64,000 bases of DNA. Source: CAVVFX01 sp963747535. GTDB lineage: Bacteria > Acidobacteriota > Terriglobia > Bryobacterales > Bryobacteraceae. Below, piece by piece: positions 61,476 to 64,000 of the stretch. Location of the stretch: assembly GCA_963747535.1 (NCBI GenBank), contig CAVVFX010000003.1, positions 186,001 through 250,000 of the forward strand, given 5' to 3'. The notes under the pieces are model-generated. The model had not been told where the DNA came from and made no database searches. It worked only from the letters and a program-made list of their open reading frames with translations. The translations under genes were made by a program, and so were the position numbers. Positions within the stretch are counted from its first letter, which is position 1, and each line of letters opens with the position of its first letter.

Positions 61476-62684
61476 ATGAAGAAATTGCTATCAGTAGCGG
61501 TTAGCGTCGTTCTTGCCGCTTCCTCACCCGCAATGTACGGATTCCAGACTCCGGATGCAGCGCCCACGGCTAATCCCGGGGATCCCACCGCACCTGCTCC
61601 GATGCCCGCGAATCAACTGGATTCACTGGTGGCGCCCATTGCGCTCTATCCGGATGCGTTGGTGGCCCAGATTCTTGCGGCGGCTACGTTCCCGGATCAG
61701 GTCGCTATCGCCAACTACTGGCTCCAGCAGAACAAGAGCCTCACCGGGAGTGCCCTGATGCAGGCCGTTGACAAGGAAACCTGGGATAACAGCGTGAAGG
61801 CGCTTACGCAGTTTCCCTCGGTGCTCAACAATATGGCGCAAAACCTCAGTTGGACCTCCTCGTTGGGCGAGGCCTATCACAACCAGGGGGCGGATGTAAT
61901 GAATGCCGTCCAGACTTTGCGCGCGCAAGCCCAGGCTGCCGGAAATCTCAAGTCCACTCCGCAGATCACGGTGGTGCAACAAACACCTCAAACGATTGTG
62001 ATTCAACCCGCGAACCCGCAAATCGTCTACGTTCCGGTGTATAACCCCACGGTGATTTATGGAACTCCTTATGTTGTCCCGGGGTATAGCGCTGGCGACG
62101 TGGCTGCCGCGGCCGTGATTGGGTTCGGCGCCGGCATCGCCATAGGAGCAATGGTTGGCGGTGGGTGCTGCGGCTGGGGCTATAGCAGTTGGGGCTGTAA
62201 CTGGCACACCACCGCTGTGGTGTATCGCGGCGGAGCGTACTACGGGAACACCGCCTGGCGTGGCGGCTACTACAACGGCGGCTACCACAGCAGTTATGGC
62301 TACAACAATTCCTATAACAACGCCTACAACCGGAACGCTGCGCAGAACAGTTACAACAATTACAGAAATAGCGGGAACACTTACAACCGGAATGTAAGTG
62401 GAAACAACGTCAACGTCAATAACTTCAACAAACAGAGTGCGCAGAACTTCAGCGGCGATCGTTCCTCGGCCTCCAATTCCTGGGCCCAGCGCGATACCGG
62501 AGCAGCAGGTAAATCGAGCGCATTTAGCGGCATGAGCGGACATTCCGGCGGGTTTGGCAGCTCCGGGGGCGGAGGCTGGGCCTCCCGGGCAGACAGCAGT
62601 CGTGGCTGGGGGAGCATGCGCTCCAGTGGCTTCAGCGGATTCGGCGGCGGTGGCGGCGGATTCCGTGGAGGAGGGCGGCGCTAA
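61476..62684 (+). CDS. DUF3300 exported protein with Gly/Asn/Tyr-rich tail
   Basis: 402 residues. A signal peptide ('MKKLLSVAVSVVLAASSP') is followed by a DUF3300 domain (about 50-215; 'LVAPIALYPDALVAQILAAA', 'SLTGSALMQAVDKETWDNSV', 'VYVPVYNPTVIYG'), then a Gly/Ala stretch that may cross or touch a membrane (about 230-245). A low-complexity tail rich in Gly, Asn, Tyr and Ser follows ('GYNNSYNNAYNRN', then Gly-rich to the end). The tail composition suggests a surface or matrix role. DUF3300 has no known function. Start ATG 61476. The DUF2950 gene begins 56 bases after it on the same strand, a pairing seen in other genomes. Confidence 0.85.
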   Translation: MKKLLSVAVSVVLAASSPAMYGFQTPDAAPTANPGDPTAPAPMPANQLDSLVAPIALYPDALVAQILAAATFPDQVAIANYWLQQNKSLTGSALMQAVDKETWDNSVKALTQFPSVLNNMAQNLSWTSSLGEAYHNQGADVMNAVQTLRAQAQAAGNLKSTPQITVVQQTPQTIVIQPANPQIVYVPVYNPTVIYGTPYVVPGYSAGDVAAAAVIGFGAGIAIGAMVGGGCCGWGYSSWGCNWHTTAVVYRGGAYYGNTAWRGGYYNGGYHSSYGYNNSYNNAYNRNAAQNSYNNYRNSGNTYNRNVSGNNVNVNNFNKQSAQNFSGDRSSASNSWAQRDTGAAGKSSAFSGMSGHSGGFGSSGGGGWASRADSSRGWGSMRSSGFSGFGGGGGGFRGGGRR

Positions 62685-62740
62685 TGTCTACCCGTGCCGG
62701 CACGCGAATAACTCTGAAATGCAAGTTGAGAGGAATATAT

Positions 62741-63697
62741 ATGTCGTCCTTGATGCGAAACCACAAGATTCTGGCTGCGTCCCTGATGCTGCTCGCGCCC
62801 ATCGTCCTGCAGACCTCGTGCAGCAAGGCCGAGAAGCCCGCGGCCGAGAAAGTTGACCTGAAAACTTTTGCTTCCCCGGTGGACGCGGGGGCTGCGGTCC
62901 TGCAAGCGGCAGCGTCCGGCGATCAGGCTGCCTTGCTGGCGATCTTCGGTGCAGACGCCAAGGATGTTCTGCTCTCTGGAGATGAGGTCAAGGACAAGGC
63001 GGTTCTCAGTGACTTCGCCGCCGCGTATAGCCAAATGCATCGCTGGGCCGAGATCAAAGCCGGCGGCCAGTTACTCGTTATCGGGGCGGATAATTATCCC
63101 TTTCCAATTCCACTGGTCCGGAATGCCTCAGGCCAGTGGTATTTCAACCTCGCGGAAGGCAAGGACGAAATTCTTGCCCGGCGGATCGGCAAGGACGAGT
63201 TGGCCGCCATCGGCCTGTCCGTCGCGGCTGCCGAGGCGCAACAGCAGTATTACAACCAGCCGCGTGATGGCGGCAAGGTGAAGCAATACGCCCAACAGTT
63301 CGCGAGCGACGAAGGCAAGCAAAATGGGTTGTATTGGGCTGTGCCGGAGGGTCAGCCGCCCAGCCCCCTGGGCCTGATCGGCGACTTCGCTAAGTCGGTG
63401 GGTTACACGAGTTCCGGCTCTAAACCACAGCCGTTCAATGGTTACTACTACCGGATACTCACTAAGCAAGGAGACAAAGCCGAAGGCGGCGCGAAGGACT
63501 ATCTGGTAAACGGACAGATGACCGGAGGGTTTGCCATTCTGGCCTATCCGCAGGAATACAGGAATTCGGGAATCATGACGTTTATCGTAGGTCCGGATTG
63601 TAAAGTCTATCAAAAGGACTTGGGCGAAAAGACCGCCGATGCCGCAGCCGCGCTGGCGGAATACAACCCGGGCGACGGTTGGACTCCGGCGATCTAA
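62741..63697 (+). CDS. DUF2950 lipoprotein
   Basis: 318 residues. A lipoprotein signal peptide with lipobox 'LQTSC' (Cys about residue 27) is followed by a DUF2950 domain over most of the chain: 'FASPVDAGAAVLQAAASGDQ', 'YPFPIPLVRNASGQWYFNLA', 'GYYYRILTKQGDKAEGGAKD', 'FAILAYPQEYRNSGIMTFIV'. It would be anchored to the inner or outer membrane. Start ATG 62741 follows GAGAGGA; an in-frame ATG at 62684 overlaps the DUF3300 stop but would add 19 residues before the lipoprotein signal. Function unknown; its constant partner DUF3300 suggests a joint envelope role. Confidence 0.87.
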   Translation: MSSLMRNHKILAASLMLLAPIVLQTSCSKAEKPAAEKVDLKTFASPVDAGAAVLQAAASGDQAALLAIFGADAKDVLLSGDEVKDKAVLSDFAAAYSQMHRWAEIKAGGQLLVIGADNYPFPIPLVRNASGQWYFNLAEGKDEILARRIGKDELAAIGLSVAAAEAQQQYYNQPRDGGKVKQYAQQFASDEGKQNGLYWAVPEGQPPSPLGLIGDFAKSVGYTSSGSKPQPFNGYYYRILTKQGDKAEGGAKDYLVNGQMTGGFAILAYPQEYRNSGIMTFIVGPDCKVYQKDLGEKTADAAAALAEYNPGDGWTPAI

Positions 63698-63713
63698 AGA
63701 GATGGAGAAGTGA

Positions 63714-63744
63714 GTTACTGAGACGCGACCGCAAGGGAGCGGTT
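63714..63744 (+). repeat. Dispersed GAGCCGCGACCG repeat, copy 4
   Basis: gttactgagacgcgaccgc, then aagggagcggt. Lies between the DUF2950 stop and the sulfatase gene. Confidence 0.6.
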
Positions 63745-63815
63745 TTGGCACAGGGTAACTGAATCGAAAGTATTTCAAATCAGCGAAAGAAGAGAGAACA
63801 GAAGGAAAGAAAGTT

Positions 63816-64000
63816 ATGGCAAAACAACCCAATATTTTAATCTTATGGGGCGATGACATCGGCACGTGGAACATCAGCTACTTCAGCCGTGGCATGATGG
63901 GCTATCGCACCCCCAACATCGACCGCGTCGCCAACGAAGGCGTCGCCTTCACCGATTATTACGGCCAGCAGAGCTGTACGGCCGGACGTGCAGCTTTCAT
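63816..64000 (+). CDS. Cys-type sulfatase, N-terminus (cut by window edge)
   Basis: The first 61 residues: 'MAKQPNILILWGDDIGTWNI' contains the Asp pair that binds calcium in sulfatases. 'YRTPNIDRVANEGVAFTDYY' follows and 'SCTAGRAAF' carries the CxAxR motif whose Cys is turned into formylglycine by a sulfatase-modifying enzyme. These enzymes cleave sulfate esters of sugars or lipids. No signal peptide is seen, which points to a cytoplasmic or non-classically placed member. Start ATG 63816 follows AAGGAAAG. The rest lies beyond the window. Confidence 0.9.
   Translation, partial: MAKQPNILILWGDDIGTWNISYFSRGMMGYRTPNIDRVANEGVAFTDYYGQQSCTAGRAAF

Noticed and set aside
1..64000. CRISPR arrays, tRNA or rRNA genes, prophage or plasmid functions
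   Set aside because: No regularly spaced repeats, cloverleaf-like or rRNA-like stretches, integrase or phage structural genes were seen on either strand.

Overview
The window (about 60% G+C by eye) looks like the chromosome of an Acidobacteriota bacterium, most likely a Solibacter/Bryobacter-type organism. The reasons are an Oar-like TonB receptor, an 8-repeat BACON-type secreted protein, a VWFA-related exported protein, DUF3300/DUF2950 neighbours, a Ser/Thr kinase with a TolB-like propeller, propeller-type hybrid kinases, and several short dispersed repeats between genes. The taxonomic call is inference. No rRNA, tRNA, CRISPR array or intact IS was seen.

Layout. 1-4015: 3' end of a chemosensory operon (cheA end, cheW, a CheY-like regulator, cheB, cheR). 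3971-4717: truncated LigD-type polymerase on the other strand. 5031-10973: a compact stressosome-like operon, rsbR-rsbS-rsbT, then an RsbT-like ATPase fused to a PP2C phosphatase, then an RsbT-like ATPase fused to a hybrid histidine kinase with two receivers, then a receiver-histidine kinase. No sigB, rsbV or rsbW is present, so output probably passes to two-component signalling. 10985-13525: MscS channel and a DUF1232 protein. 13836-17842: a kinase fragment with only a DHp domain, a sigma54 activator (NtrC type) overlapping a degenerate sensor kinase, and a small exported protein. 17939-26075: ecotin, the BACON-repeat protein, a periplasmic-sensor hybrid kinase, a DUF4136 protein and a frameshifted HAF-repeat gene. 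26369-27113: an IS remnant with perfect 18-bp inverted ends.

27171-53266 is a sensor-kinase expansion. It holds a frameshifted hybrid kinase, a 7TM-type PAS hybrid kinase, and four large paralogous kinases (signal peptide, two-component propeller, Y_Y_Y, one TM, HisKA, HATPase, REC, helical tail). These are interleaved with one complete TonB-dependent receptor and a duplicated C-terminal piece of the same receptor. The C-terminal kinase halves are nearly the same in all four, while the sensory propellers differ. The coiled-coil linkers differ in heptad-sized steps.

53654-64000: ECF sigma factor, membrane Ser/Thr kinase, DUF481 outer-membrane-type protein, VWFA-related protein, Lnb_N/DUF4105 protein, DUF3300 and DUF2950 proteins, and the start of a Cys-type sulfatase running off the window.

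Overall the window is dominated by signal transduction. Phospho-relay parts (His kinases, receivers, RsbT-type Ser kinases, PP2C phosphatase, Hanks-type kinase, ECF and sigma54 regulators) sit beside envelope and uptake proteins. Several degenerate genes and repeat scars show active duplication and decay.
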